Numbered from the stretch's first letter, positions 40,212-51,177 are shown. The stretch: 64,000 nucleotides of DNA from Maniola hyperantus (GCF_902806685.2 NC_048545.1:12325852-12389851); one strand, 5' to 3'. Program-made: numbers and translations. Notes: generated by a model from the sequence alone, not told the origin.

Positions 40212-41777
40212 TTACAAATGTGGCCTCACCAACACTTGAACAAAGTGTTCAAGCATTGGTGAGTCCATTTTGCTCGCAAACATGCTCAGGATGCAGTTGG
40301 TACTTGAGCGCAGCCTTGTCAGCAGTGATGATGACTTCTTCCGCATTACTGCAAAGAAGTCATCAGTCTGTTCATCTGCGAACATTCCAGACGCTGAACA
40401 GAACCGCGGCAAGCCCAACAACATCCTGAACCCATTGTTATACTGCACCCTTAGGGTGTCTATGGCCTTTTTCGAATAGTTGACCCACAGGCTACCCGAG
40501 TAGAAGTTTTGGCAGTAAGCCTTGAAGAGCGTTATTTTTGCCTCTTTACTACATCGGGTGAACCTGCGGGCCAGCATATTACACCTGACTGCCAGGGCCC
40601 TTCTCTCTCTCTCGATGTCGACATGATCTTTAAGGTCCTCCGTAACATAGTGACCCAGGTATTTAAATTGTTGCACACGTGTGAGTGTAGCGCCGTTCAG
40701 CATAATTTTTGGCTCATATGTCACCTGCTTACGAGGAGCCTTAAAGATCATGTACTGACTTTTGGTCACGTTGTACATCAGACCATGTCTAGTAGCATAT
40801 TCCTGGCAGGTTAGAAGTAACTCCCTGATTGAACCAGCCGTGGGACCCAACAACACCATGTCATCGGCATAGCTTAGGTTGTTCACGCTAATGCCGTCTA
40901 TCCAACAACCAACTGGCTTGCTGCTGAGCTCCACGATTAGCTCGTTCACATACAGATTGAAGAGCTTCGGCGAGGTCAACCCCCCCTGCCTCACCCCGCA
41001 CTCCAACCCGTATGAATCCGAGAGCTCCCTCCCCCACCTGACATTATTTACCTGATTTGCATACCAGAACTGCATAACATTAAGCAACTCCTGTTGCACC
41101 CCTGCTTCCTCCATCTTTCTCCAAAGTATATCATAAGAAACTAAATCAAAAGCTTTGGAGAGATCGAGGAAACAGGCGTACACAGGTGTCTTTCTCCTTG
41201 TATAATATTGTACAGTCTCTTTTAAGGCTAATATTGCGGTCTCAGTCGATAATCCAGGTCGAAAGCCGAACTGAGCATCGTGAAAATCGAGTGTTTCGCT
41301 CAGCTTTCTATCAAACAGACTGTCCAGAACCTTAGCTATAATAGTCGCAAGTGATATGGGCCTATAATTGGACTTATCAGAAAGATCTCCAGTTTTATTT
41401 TTTGCGATAGGGACCACTATAGTTCTCATCATGTCACCCGGTAGATACGTGTGACTCACGCAGAGTGAATAGAACATTGCTAGTACCCTGGGTAAGTGAA
41501 AACCTGCGTACTTCAAATGTTCGATGCTCAGGCTGTCGTGCCCAGGTGACTTTCCTCGGGTCATTTTTTGAATAGCCTCTGATACTTCCTTGGTAGAAAA
41601 ACGCAGTAATTCCTTGTCACGATTTATCTGAGCATCGAACACTTGAGTCGACGGCCCCAGCGGTGACGATACCCTAAAGTGGTCCCTGAACAGATTTGCT
41701 ATTTCTTTCTGCGTGCTACACCCGGCGACACTCCAGGAAGGCTTGGTCGAACACTCAGATTGTTTGTTGACTTCCAA
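40212..41777 (-). CDS. Reverse transcriptase, non-LTR type, 521 codons
   Basis: RT core in order: NYRPISLATI (137-146), FGFRPGLSTE (170-179), FLDLSKAFD (203-211) with the first catalytic Asp at 205, GVRQGGLTSP (261-270), and SYADD (302-306) with the paired Asp at 305-306. All three catalytic aspartates are present. A C-terminal region to 521 contains LGLPRFCSASGMF and ends VLVRPHL. This would copy element RNA at a nicked target, but no endonuclease is encoded. The first ~10 codons are out of frame with the element's upstream coding region; the Met at 41777 is not the natural start. Confidence 0.85.
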   Translation of the reverse strand: MEVNKQSECSTKPSWSVAGCSTQKEIANLFRDHFRVSSPLGPSTQVFDAQINRDKELLRFSTKEVSEAIQKMTRGKSPGHDSLSIEHLKYAGFHLPRVLAMFYSLCVSHTYLPGDMMRTIVVPIAKNKTGDLSDKSNYRPISLATIIAKVLDSLFDRKLSETLDFHDAQFGFRPGLSTETAILALKETVQYYTRRKTPVYACFLDLSKAFDLVSYDILWRKMEEAGVQQELLNVMQFWYANQVNNVRWGRELSDSYGLECGVRQGGLTSPKLFNLYVNELIVELSSKPVGCWIDGISVNNLSYADDMVLLGPTAGSIRELLLTCQEYATRHGLMYNVTKSQYMIFKAPRKQVTYEPKIMLNGATLTRVQQFKYLGHYVTEDLKDHVDIERERRALAVRCNMLARRFTRCSKEAKITLFKAYCQNFYSGSLWVNYSKKAIDTLRVQYNNGFRMLLGLPRFCSASGMFADEQTDDFFAVMRKKSSSLLTRLRSSTNCILSMFASKMDSPMLEHFVQVLVRPHL

Positions 41778-42145
41778 AATCTGGAAAAATCTCTAGCCGA
41801 TCTGTGCGAAGCAATTATGTCCATCTTTATTTGGTCCTGATGATTTTGACACCATCTTAACCGACTTCTAAATATTTTACGGCTGTCACACATCTCGTCC
41901 CAGACCCTTCCAGACTTCGGTTTGTTATATAACAACCATGTTTGGTATTTCGACCGAGCCTCACAGTGCGCGGCCCGTATGTGCTTGTTCCATCCGACTA
42001 TCGGGCCCTTTTTGCTACACTTATTTCCCCTGTAAGTTTCAGTCGCAGCGTCAGAAAATATGTTCACTATTTCTTTGTACATATTCTGTGCTATAACATC
42101 TGTCATATAATGTGCTATAACATTTCTGTTACACTGACACTTTTC
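41778..42145 (-). pseudogene. Upstream part of the same LINE ORF, other frame
   Basis: A frame from 42106 (MTDVIAQNMYKEIV) down to about 41775 contains GWNKHIRAAHCEARSKYQTW and RDFSRFWKSTNN, the linker between endonuclease and RT in such elements. Near 41770 the homology moves to the frame of the RT, so one frameshift separates them. Upstream, an in-frame TGA near 42155 and loss of similarity mark the 5' truncation. Confidence 0.7.
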
Positions 42146-42170
42146 TCATTTGACATTTCCCAAGTTAGTA

Positions 42171-42613
42171 TTAAAATAAGTGGTCGAGCTAGCTCAGCAG
42201 CCGGCTAAATCCAGGACAAAGTTGCGAGGATTTCAATGACAATATTATGCAAATGCGTTGAGGCGTTATGGTTAACTGCGTCAAAGTTTCGTGCTGTGAT
42301 TGCGCTTCGTCTCCCTATTTAATTGAAGATACTGTTTATTTTTAGTTTTCTTCAGAGCTTATTGACGCTTTGAACGAAAATATAATAAGGCCATTTCCTA
42401 GTAACCATTTGTTTAATTAGAAATTGCAATATTTATATGCAATTTTTAACTAAACAAAAGTGAATTCGGGGTAAATGATCGAATTGGTGTTAAGTGTTTA
42501 TGCACCATACCCACCCGCACGTTTATAAAAATTTAAACAATATTATCAGTGTATACATGCAACAAACGTAACGGATAGACAGACAGACACTACAAACACT
42601 CTTTCACATTTAT
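42171..42613. other. Nothing recognised
   Basis: AT-rich, with GACAGACAGACACTAC near 42575, probably the end of a degraded Helitron B (CTTTCACATTTATAAA follows). Confidence 0.3.
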
Positions 42614-42983
42614 AAACCAGAACGCTGGCAAAAACGAAGACAGGTGGATGTACTGATGATTACTGATATGATACCACAAAAAACGCGAAAAAAAATATTA
42701 AAAAATCGTAAAATTTTGTAAGAGTTTACAATATATTGCAAATAAAACATCTGACTCAAGCTGGAGGTCAATGAACTTTGCGTAAGTAGGCAACTCGGGG
42801 TCAATGCCGCTTCGTAGGTTGGGCATTGACCCGAGTTTTGCACGCTATAGGTACATTGCGGGTTTGAAAAATACTAAATTACTAAAACTACTGAGACTAA
42901 ACTATGAGGAAAATAGTTATTGGTATTGGATTATGTTTAGGTAGTATAACAATAACGCAAAGTTTTTGCTAACGTTCTGGTTA
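42614..42983. mobile_element. MITE of the AACCAGAACG family, full length
   Basis: AACCAGAACGCTGGCAAAAAC on the left and the inverse of TTTTTGCTAACGTTCTGGTTA on the right form a ~21-bp terminal repeat. At 42789-42838 is an internal hairpin (CTCGGGGTCAATGCC with GGCATTGACCCGAG). No transposase. A half copy lies at 16690-16775. Confidence 0.7.
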
Positions 42984-43499
42984 CACCCTGTGTGTAGTAT
43001 GGATATGGATATTCAGTCGGACGAAATTATTAATTAATTTATCTGAAATCCGTCGATATGTTATATAACTAGTACCTAATCTAATTGTTATATTTTATAA
43101 ATAACACCATACATTTTTTTTTACAAATAATAACGTCGACAAAATATTAACTTATCTATGAGCTGGTACCACGCACTATCTACAAAATAGACTGAATAAT
43201 ATGAATTTTAAATTTATATCAAGTTTAAATTAGTTTTCAGTTTAGCTAAATCTCGCATAAACCAAGCGGCCATCCCAGTAACGAAATTATCCAATAGACC
43301 GGGTTAACCTTTACCTCTTGGCCTACCATAACTTTTACGACCCCATAAATTGGCCTTAATTCCGCTAGACGTGGACTAAACGGGCTCGATCTATTCATTT
43401 CTCAGCGAGGTTAATATGAAAAATTATAATGAGAAATGTAGGTAAAAATCAATGCTAAATAAATCCTAATACAGAAAGATTTTTTAAAATTCAAATACA
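42984..43499. other. AT-rich, no feature recognised
   Basis: ACACCCTGTGTGTAG follows the MITE as it does at 16763. The remainder has no recognisable content. Confidence 0.25.
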
Positions 43500-43767
43500 T
43501 GTTGACTGCAATCTCACCTGATGGTAAGCGATGATGCAGTCAAAAATGGAAGCGGGCTAACGTGGAAGGAGTATGACAGTTTTTATTGTATCGTACCGGA
43601 ACGATAAATCACTTAGCGGCACGGCTTTGCCGGTAAGGTGGTAACTAGCCACGGCCGAAGCCACCAAACCAGACCAGAGGAAATTTAGAAATTATAAAAG
43701 TCCGCTGTGCCGGGAATCGAACCCAATGATAAGACAGTGCTCACGGCTGCGCCAGGGAGACCATTAA
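43500..43767 (-). mobile_element. tRNA-derived SINE (TGGCGCAGTGG family)
   Basis: The minus strand starts GGTCTCCCTGGCGCAGCCG, has a B-box-like GGTTCGATTCCCGGCAC, then GGCCGTGGCTAGTTACCACC and ends with the tail GCATCATCGCTTACCATC. The B-box is the best preserved of the family here. Confidence 0.8.
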
Positions 43768-43883
43768 TAAAGAAACTGGTGTTTTTTCCAAAATCTGATT
43801 AATGAATTTTGTGATACCTAATGTTTTGTTAAAAATGTACGATAAACGTGTCAAAAAACAAAAACAAACTAACCGTTTATTAA

Positions 43884-44099
43884 TCCATGCTTAATATTAT
43901 AAATACGAATGTGTTTCTGTCTGTCTGCTAGCTTTTCACGGCCCAACAGTTTAACGGATTTTGATGAAATTTGGTACAGAGTTATCTTACATGCCGGGGA
44001 AAGACATAGGCTACTTTTTATCAAGGAAAATTAAAGAGTTCCCACAGGGTTTTAAAAAAAACCTAAAGCCGCGCGGACGAAGTCGCGGGCATCATCTAG
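43884..44099 (+). mobile_element. Non-autonomous Helitron, family B, full length
   Basis: It starts TCCATGCTTAATATTATAA and ends with hairpin GCGCGGACGAAGTCGCG, GGCATCATCTAG. A precedes and T follows, as Helitrons require. Confidence 0.9.
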
Positions 44100-44161
44100 T
44101 TTCATATAAAATCACTCTGCAGTATACATTTACCCGGAAAATTATTTTTTATATCCACACT

Positions 44162-44218
44162 ATCCATACTTCCATACTAATATTATAAATGCGAAAGTCT
44201 GTCTGTCTGTCTGCCCTT
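44162..44218 (+). mobile_element. Helitron family B, 5' stub
   Basis: TCCATACTTCCATACTAATA then (GTCT)n, cut off where the next copy begins. The TCCATACT start is itself doubled. Confidence 0.65.
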
Positions 44219-44429
44219 CCATCCATGCTTAATATAATAATTGCGAAAGTGTGTCTGTCTGTCTGTGGGCCTTTCACGGCCAATCCGTTCAACCGATCGA
44301 TGGTACCTACAGAGATAGCTTGCATCCGAGCGAAAGACAAAGGTTACTTTTATCCCGGAAAATCAAAGAGTTCCCACGGGGATTTTTAAAACCTAAATCC
44401 ACGGGAATGAAGTCGCGGGCATCACCTAG
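44219..44429 (+). mobile_element. Non-autonomous Helitron, family B
   Basis: It starts near TCCATGCTTAATATAATAA and ends GAAGTCGCGGGCATCACCTAG before T. It interrupts the (GTCT)n of the preceding stub. Confidence 0.8.
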
Positions 44430-45014
44430 TAATAAATAATGGAGGAATTGCTTCCTCGTATCAAAATACAAATCGTTAATACTAATGAGAATAAAAATAA
44501 ACGAGCAGACATTGATAAAACTGGCGAAAACGATGACAAAGTGAAAGAAATTACAAAAGGGACGGTAGTTCCCGGTGAGAGAGATGACAATAGTTTGAAA
44601 TATCGCAAAAGAGGACAGGATTCGCCGAAGTTTCCTTAAACGGCTTAACGAGGCCAATATAAATTATTTATAGGAGAGCAATTAGTGGAGATTGAAGAGT
44701 TGGCGACAGTGAAGTAAGTAGGTATTCCGAAAAGCGCATAGGTACTTACTTGTTCAACGAAATACGCAATTCAACAATTTTAAATTCTTAAGTGCGCAAT
44801 TCACTTAAATTCATAATATTAATTAAATATTTTTTGTGGAACTATTCGTATAATTCGTTATGATTCGTTATTCGATTCGGGTCAGCCAAAAACACCCGAG
44901 GAAGAAGGGGCAGATGCCTACAAGGGTCTCTAAAAAATAATAGGGTCATTCAAGGGACGTATACACAAATTCACAACAATAACAGCTAGAAGACATTACA
45001 AGTAAAAGTAGTAC
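44430..45014. other. Unassigned, with a 66-codon charged frame
   Basis: 44439-44639 encodes a hydrophilic Lys/Asp/Glu-rich peptide (NENKNKRADIDKTGENDD). It starts ten bases after the Helitron end. No family is recognised and composition alone is not enough to call a gene. Confidence 0.25.
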
Positions 45015-45415
45015 ACCGATTATATCGAGGTTTCTGGACAGATTTGCAATTTTTTTTAAATCAATGATATAAGTTTTCGCGGTGGCCCCATTTTTTTTGG
45101 ATCCAACTCCTTAATCCTGATGCTGCAGGGTTACTGCCCGCCTAAGTTATCAAGATTCAGTTCAGGAAGTCTTGATAGTGAATTAATATTGTTAGCACTA
45201 AACAACGACTCCTTGTTTGGACCTAAGTCTCTCCTCCTCCTCAATCCTCATGATGCAGGGTACATCACTCGTAAACCATAGAGATCCACGAACTGTTCCT
45301 GGTGAAATAATATTGTAAATGCCGAGCATAGATATAATTTGTTATTGAATTCCCAGTCCCAACTCTTCAATCCTGATGCTGCGAGGTACTTACTGAACTC
45401 CTAAATCCACACGGG
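45015..45415 (+). repeat. Dispersed repeat with triplicated CCTGATGCTGC units
   Basis: It opens as at 27775 (GAGGTTTCTGGACAGATTTGC). CTTAATCCTGATGCTGCAGG, CTCAATCCTCATGATGCAGG and CTTCAATCCTGATGCTGCGA recur at roughly 120-bp spacing, a diverged tandem array inside the repeat. Confidence 0.55.
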
Positions 45416-45531
45416 ATTTGGAAAATTTTGCTTGTGAATTTATATTTTTTATATTATCCAGTAGTAAGTTACCTAGTATAAACCCTCATTGCAACAAGAT
45501 ACAGTACGTATGCTCGCGGAACTAGCGGATG

Positions 45532-45742
45532 CCCGCGACTTCATCCGCGTGGATTAAGCTTTTTATAAATCCCGTGAAAACTCTTTGATTTTCCGGGATA
45601 AAAATTAGCCTTTGTCCTTCCCCGGGACGTAAGCTAACTCTGTACCAAATTTCGTCAAAATCGGTTGAACGGTTGAGCCGTGAAAAGCTAGCAGACAGAC
45701 AGACAGACAGACAAACTTTCGCATTTATAATATTAGTATGGA
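45532..45742 (-). mobile_element. Non-autonomous Helitron, family B, full length
   Basis: The minus strand starts TCCATACTAATATTATAAAT and ends with hairpin CGCGGATGAAGTCGCG, GGCATCCGCTAG. A four-unit (GTCT)n tract is present. Confidence 0.85.
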
Positions 45743-45745
45743 TGA

Positions 45746-45912
45746 CTAGATGATGCCCGCGACTTCGTTCGCGTGGATTCAGATTTTTAAAAATCCTGTG
45801 GGAACTCTTCAGTTTCATTAAAATTCAACTTTCATTAAAATCGGTTAAACTGTTGGGCCGTGAAAATCTCGCAGACGGACAGACTCTTTTGCATTTAAAA
45901 TATTTGTATGGA
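45746..45912 (-). mobile_element. Non-autonomous Helitron, family B, deleted; tandem
   Basis: It lies 3 bp from the previous copy in the same orientation, ends GGCATCATCTAG and starts TCCATACAAATATTTTAAAT. About 50 bp of the centre are missing. Confidence 0.8.
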
Positions 45913-46334
45913 TAACACGGAAAGGAAAACAATTTTGTTAGGATGCAAACAACCCGCATTAGATTTCATTTTGGTCTCGAAAATCCAAAATAAGAGGCTT
46001 ATTTAGAGAGGCATAGAAACAGCAAAATCCATTGAACGATTGGCTTATTCGAGTATTAGGTCGTGCCACGGTACAATGATAGATTCGTGCTAGTTCCAGC
46101 CAAATAGATTTACCAGATTTTGGCTGCAAATGGAAATCCTGCCCTTAATAGGTATCCGCGTCGTTTTCAATATGTATGCTGGAATTGAATTAGTGGAACA
46201 GACATGCCTAGATGGTACGCAAGCGTGACAGAATTATTTTTATTTCGTTTATTTTGGTTAATGCCTTACCTTACCAATACCAACTAATTATTAATAATAA
46301 GTAAATAGAAAATACTTAATCACTACGCATCACT

Positions 46335-46521
46335 ACCCACATTATAAACGCGAAAGTGTGTTTGATTGCTGTTTTGTCCTTCAGTCACGTCGCAACAGAG
46401 CAATGGGTCAACGTGATTTTTTTGCATGGTTATGGTTAAAAACCTGGAGAGCGACATACGCTACTCTTTATTACGGAAAATCTAAATAAAAAAAATTAAA
46501 TAAAGTAAAGGCATCAACTAG
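46335..46521 (+). mobile_element. Helitron family B2
   Basis: ACATTATAAACGCGAAAGTG, CACGTCGCAACAGAGCAATG, CCTGGAGAGCGACATACGC and a final GGCATCAACTAG before T. The terminal hairpin has degraded to an A-rich run. Confidence 0.7.
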
Positions 46522-46975
46522 TTCGATATAAGTTAAATAGATTATAAATTCCAGATAGCAACCTGTATAACAAGAAATATGTAATGCAACTACAGAGTAC
46601 TACATAGATGCTTGTTGCAAGGTCGATGCCAATCCACATAATCGCATGATTGCATGCAATTAGGTATAATTTGCATGATCTATTAAAATCCTATACAAAA
46701 ATAAAATACTATAGTAAAAAATTACACTGTTTTTATTTTTTTGATATGCCGACGATAAATTGTAACTACATTCATAATAATTAAAAATCGGTTACAAATA
46801 ATTCTAGTTCTATACTCAGGTTCAAATTTTTAACAACAATAATCGATAAAAATAGTGCAGAAAATAAAATATTACAAACTTTTTATAAACTTTTAAAATT
46901 ATTATCAACTAATTAATATTACTATTATCTACAGCTAATTAATATTTACAGTTGCTAAATTAATATATTGGTTCC

Positions 46976-47417
46976 TTTTTAGGGTTCCGTACCTCAAAAG
47001 GAAAAACGGAACCCTTATAAGGATCACTTTGTTGTCTGTCTGTCTGTCTGTCAAGAAACCTACAGGGTACTTCCCGTTGATCTAGAATCATGAAATTTGG
47101 CAGGAAGGTGGGTCTTATAGCTGGCATCAGGAGAAAAATCTGAAAACTGTGAATTTGTGGTTACCTACATCACACAATTAAAATTAATTTGTGGTCATAA
47201 ACTAATAATTAGTATTTTCAATTTTCGAAGTAAGATATAACTATATTATCAAGTGGGGTATCATATGAAAGGTCTTCACCTGTGCATTCTAAAACTGATT
47301 TTTATTAATTTTTATGCATCATAGTTTTTGAGTTATCATGCAAAATGTCGAAAAAATACGACTGAATTACGGAACCCTCGTTGCGCGAGCCTGACTCGCA
47401 CTTGGCCGGTTTTTTTT
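46976..47417 (-). repeat. CGGCCAAG-family repeat, full length
   Basis: Reversed and well preserved: TTTTTAGGGTTCCGTACCTC, (GTCT)n, TGAAATTTGGCAGGAAGG, then GCACTTGGCCGGTTTTTTTT. It best shows the AGGGTTCCGTAC to GTACGGAACCCT inverted pair (here with one change, TTACGGAACCCT). Confidence 0.85.
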
Positions 47418-47479
47418 AATGAGAATAATATGAGAAAATTTAAAGCTAGCCTTATCAAATTACTATACAAATCATGCCC

Positions 47480-47672
47480 GCGTGGAATGGCGCCAATAAT
47501 ACCTCCTGGCTGCATTTCCGCGCTGGACAGCTAGGCAAATCCGTAAAAAATGAGCCAGCCCTTCTGTCACCAGATGAAAGAGAAAGAGAGAGAAAGAGAG
47601 GTGTGGAAATCCCTACAAGAGCCCTATGTCGAGTAGAGGACGTCAATCGGTTGACGATGATGATGATGATTT
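47480..47672 (+). repeat. Repeat fragment ending in RTE tail with (GAT)n
   Basis: CATTTCCGCGCTGGACAGC, AAATCCGTAAAAAATGAGCC and a (GAGA)n run are followed by the RTE ending TCCCTACAAGAGCCCTATGT, GACGTCAATCGGTTGA and (GAT)n. The first part is a composite whose origin is unclear. Confidence 0.55.
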
Positions 47673-47744
47673 ATCTAGAAGAGAGGTTTACTCCTCGGTG
47701 AGAAGAGATGAACTTACTGTAAGTTGTACAGAACTTTTCCCATA

Positions 47745-47969
47745 TCTTAAATATATAAAAGGAAAATGTGACTGACTGACTGACTGACTGATCTATCAAC
47801 GCACAGCTCAAACTACTGGACGGATCGGGCTGAAATTTGGCAGGCAGATAGCTATTATGACGCAGGCATCCGTTAAGAAAGGATTTTTGAAAATTCAATC
47901 CCTAAGGGGTTAAAATGGGGGTTTGAAATTTGTGTAGTCCACGCGGACGAAGTCGCGAGCATAAGCTAC
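47745..47969 (+). mobile_element. Non-autonomous Helitron, family A, 3' end mutated
   Basis: It starts TCTTAAATATATAAAAGG, has (TGAC)n, and ends with hairpin CGCGGACGAAGTCGCG and ATAAGCTAC, with G replaced by C in the last base of CTAG. Confidence 0.85.
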
Positions 47970-48009
47970 TTTAATTTAAGTAGATACGTATCAACGCACC
48001 TTATATATT

Positions 48010-48110
48010 TATAGAGAAGATTGGCTGCAATCAGACCTCCTGGCAATTGATGATGCAGCTTAGGATAGAGCGCGCTTGCCTAAAATATGCCTATTTCACT
48101 CTTGACTAGA
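48010..48110 (-). repeat. LINE 3' tail fragment
   Basis: ATTGGCTGCAATCAGACCTC, GATGATGCAGCTTAGGATAG and CGCGCTTGCCTAAA are the reverse of the 27640-27720 block. Confidence 0.5.
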
Positions 48111-48426
48111 AGGTACCTATCTATATTAAAAGTGGAGGTGAAAACTGATGGCTGGGTAGGTAAATATATTGGTTTTGTAAAGTTCGACAGTTAGCAGTTT
48201 TGCACGACAGATATTTTATGTAAATCGGTACAAAGGAAAGTTTTCTCCGAGTTGTGATTTAGATTGCGAAGTTCACCGCGGAAGTCAGAACTTTAAAAAA
48301 TTCCCTGCATTTTTACTCGACGTGATTAACGAGAGGTTTATAGCAAAGTGAAGATTTTATGGCTTTCGTTTACCTATTGTCAGCTGTTTTAACTTTCTTC
48401 TTTTATTTATTCGTAATTTATAATTT

Positions 48427-48500
48427 TTAGGTTCCCTACGTCAAAAGGAAAAGAAGGCCTTATTCAATCACTTCGTTGTCTGTCTATCTGTCGTGTCTGC
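48427..48500 (-). repeat. CGGCCAAG-family repeat, short fragment
   Basis: TTTTTAGGTTCCCTACGTCA, AAAAGGAAAAG and TTGTCTGTCTATCTGTC; the remainder is missing. Confidence 0.65.
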
Positions 48501-49670
48501 CAATTAAAGGGAATCGAAATCCATAGGATCTTCACAAAAAAAATTACATCATCCAAAATAAAATTAGCACTCTGCATGGAATAGAATGTTGTTTTGAATT
48601 AAAAAAATTAGGTGTAAAAAAAAATTATGTAAGTGGACACAGCTCAATAAATAAAATCAAGTGGTAAAAATAATATCGAATGAAAAGTATACTTACTAGA
48701 TTTAAAAAAATGTTGAATAAAAAAAAAACAAAAAAAACGAAGTGGAGCTCACAAAACCTACTCCTTTGTAAAGTCCTAGAAATGCGCTAATTACCATATC
48801 TACATACACGTTACGAAAGTAAACAGTAGCGAAAACCTTGGAAACTAAATCGCGTTAATGGAAACCTTTGAAGGAAAGTCGTAACCTAATTGCAGCTATG
48901 TTATTGTTTACACTGCCTATTTTTCTTTTCTTTTGTTGAATATAACAATAAAATAAACGTTATTATTGCAAGAATACAATAAGAATAAGAATGAGTTACA
49001 TGTCTATACGAACTGACATGTCGATTAATTTTAATATACCTACTTATTACTAGCCGATCAGGGTTGTGCCTATCTTAAATAAGAGTTTTTAAATATGAAA
49101 TGTTTTTATTAAAAAAACTTATTTTAAACAGTTTTAAACAAAAAATCGTTTGTTTTTGTTTTTAAACCGGAATTTATGTAAAAGATCTAAAGCAATATTA
49201 TTATTAGCCTTTTTTAACTAAAAATAGGTCACTTGTACATTAAAATATACTCAACACTTGAAGCTATTTGCTATTCGCCTTTTTATAGTGAAAAATATGT
49301 TTTTAATAAACCTATAATAATACTTCATTAAATTTTCAGTAAGCTCGCGAAGTATGCACAAAATTTAATAAAACCTCATCTCTGATCTTAAGCACCTGGT
49401 CTCTTATAACTTATAACGAAGCCAATTTTACGCTTCCTTTTAATATCATCGGGCTAAGTGTTTAATAAGAGCTATAAGATTTTCTTCATCGTCAGTGTCA
49501 TGCTTGGATATATGTAGTACCAATTTAAGGTTCTATGATTTTTTTTCATATTTTCGTTGAGCTTAGCTGGTTAATCTTATTTTATTTTTATGATTCTTTC
49601 GTAGTCATAGCTTTTTCTTGCTGACTATTTTGAGGACTTTTCGTTATCATTTCTGTATAGGTAGAAGGTA
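48501..49670. other. Very AT-rich, no feature recognised
   Basis: No ORFs, no repeats shared with the rest of the window. Poly-A/T runs are common (for example 48700-48740). Confidence 0.3.
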
Positions 49671-49727
49671 TTTTATAGTTTTGGAAAACTGTGTACTCTC
49701 TGTACACAGTTTTCCAAAACTATAAAA
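49671..49727. repeat. Perfect 26-bp inverted repeat, 5-base loop
   Basis: 49671-49696 (TTTTATAGTTTTGGAAAACT then GTGTAC) is exactly inverted at 49702-49727, around TCTCT. All 26 pairs match. Confidence 0.95.
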
Positions 49728-49734
49728 ATACAAT

Positions 49735-49812
49735 TAAAACTATGTACCTCAAACTCAAGTTTTTGATACTGCCATATCAAAAACTTGACTTGAGGTAGGT
49801 AAATAGTTTTAA
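49735..49812. repeat. Imperfect hairpin resembling a small-RNA precursor
   Basis: The left arm TAAAACTATGTACCTCAAAC continues TCAAGTTTTTGAT, and the right arm runs from ATATCAAAAACTTGACTTGA to TAGTTTTAA, with a small bulge and a short loop (ACTGCC). Length (about 78 bp) and bulged stem are like a pre-miRNA, but a decayed palindromic MITE fits equally well. Confidence 0.6.
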
Positions 49813-49984
49813 ATGTAAACAACTTCTCCTTTTGTTATTTTTCTATTTTTATTAATCGTTATTTTTTCAATAACCTTTTCTTTCAAGACCTTTATTACTA
49901 AAATTTTATCGGTCGTATCTTATTCTTATTTAGTATCGTGTTTTAGTCTTATTTAATCTTTTCAAGCACTTCTTTCAGAAAATA

Positions 49985-50180
49985 TTATCTTTACATATAA
50001 AATTCAAAATCCTGACTGACTGACTTATGACTTAGCCTAAACCGCTGATCCTAGAGACATGAAATTTGGAGGGTGTGTCCTTTGTAAAGAGTATGTATCC
50101 ACGAAGAAGGGGTTTTTTTAAATTCCACCCCTAAGTGGGTTAAATGGCAATTTGAAATTTGTGTAGTCCACTAGTCAAGA
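49985..50180 (+). mobile_element. Helitron family A, strongly diverged
   Basis: TCCTGACTGACTGACTTATG, GAAATTTGGAGGGTGTG, CCACCCCTAAGTGGGTTAAA and GAAATTTGTGTAGTCCACTA follow family A order. The terminal hairpin and CTAG are gone. Confidence 0.55.
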
Positions 50181-51177
50181 TATAAATATTATTTTTAAAT
50201 ATTTAATCTCATTATTTTACCCGTGTTATAAAGTGTTAAGATTCTTATTCCAACGGGGAAGAACAAACGCTACACTTTATTACGTACAAAGGCAGAACTG
50301 CGGGAGTCAAGAGCTTTTAACTTGTGACCTGAAAGGACTACCGGTACATACACTTTTACTTTTTATTCAAGAAGTGTGGAAAAAGAAAGAAAAGCATTTC
50401 TTATTTTCCCACATATGGAGAAATAAATTCGCTTTTTTACCCTTAATATTGGCTTTTCGCAATTAAAGGTTCACCATTCGAAAAAAAACTTCCCGTACTC
50501 CTCTATCCCTTTGTTGTACGCGAACCTGATGATACAGAAAATCATGGCATTTGTTAAAAATACGTACGGTTACCATGTAAGTATAAAGGATCCAATGAAA
50601 TGAATCGGCTTACCTTGAAACTGCAAATCATTGTGAGAATAAATGAAATGTGTATTGCAATGAAAACTTTTTTAAAATAAATTTACTTTTAGCTTTTTAA
50701 CGATACTAGCAACAAGAATTGCTAAATCATTACATTTTTCGATTGTTTATTGCTAATCAAATACTATCTTGTTTATATTTTTTTTTAGATTTTTTCTTGT
50801 TTGGTGTAAAATACCGTATTATCACTTTATTAGTCACACATTAAAGGAAATGACTGATTAGTAGGTTCTCTTACATTGTAACGAAGTTGCAGATGAAGCT
50901 ACTAAAAAGCGTGTAGTATGAAGAAGCCTTGAAATACCCACGAAATTGTACCGAGCACCGCGGAAACAGTTACCGATATAAACAAACATGATAATATACT
51001 TGTGAGTAATCTACTCGCGATTGTAAACTGGCGTGTTGAATGGCAACACAAATAAATTAGCCGACGGAACTGGGGCAATCGTTCTGGGCGTTTGCACTAC
51101 TCACCGTGACCTGCGCTTTCAAGGTGGGCTCAGTCATTCCTTAGATCCTCAACACATGGTGTCTGTTTATATCAAAA
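50181..51177. other. AT-rich, no feature recognised
   Basis: A 77-codon frame at 50233 has no motif that I recognise. Nothing repeats elsewhere in the window. Confidence 0.25.

Larger units (their letters stand above)
40063..42170 (-). mobile_element. 5'-truncated non-LTR retrotransposon (CR1/L2-like)
   Basis: Minus-strand element with an RT frame, a ~150-bp 3' UTR and a (TTTA)n tail that abuts the TAA of the neighbouring TIR element at 40060. It lacks the endonuclease domain; sequence identity fades near 42145-42170. Family assignment within the CR1/L2/Daphne/Jockey group is uncertain. Confidence 0.8.

Noticed and set aside
44439..44639. Charged 66-codon frame
   Set aside because: Short, begins next to a Helitron end, no recognised motif. 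Possible but unsupported.
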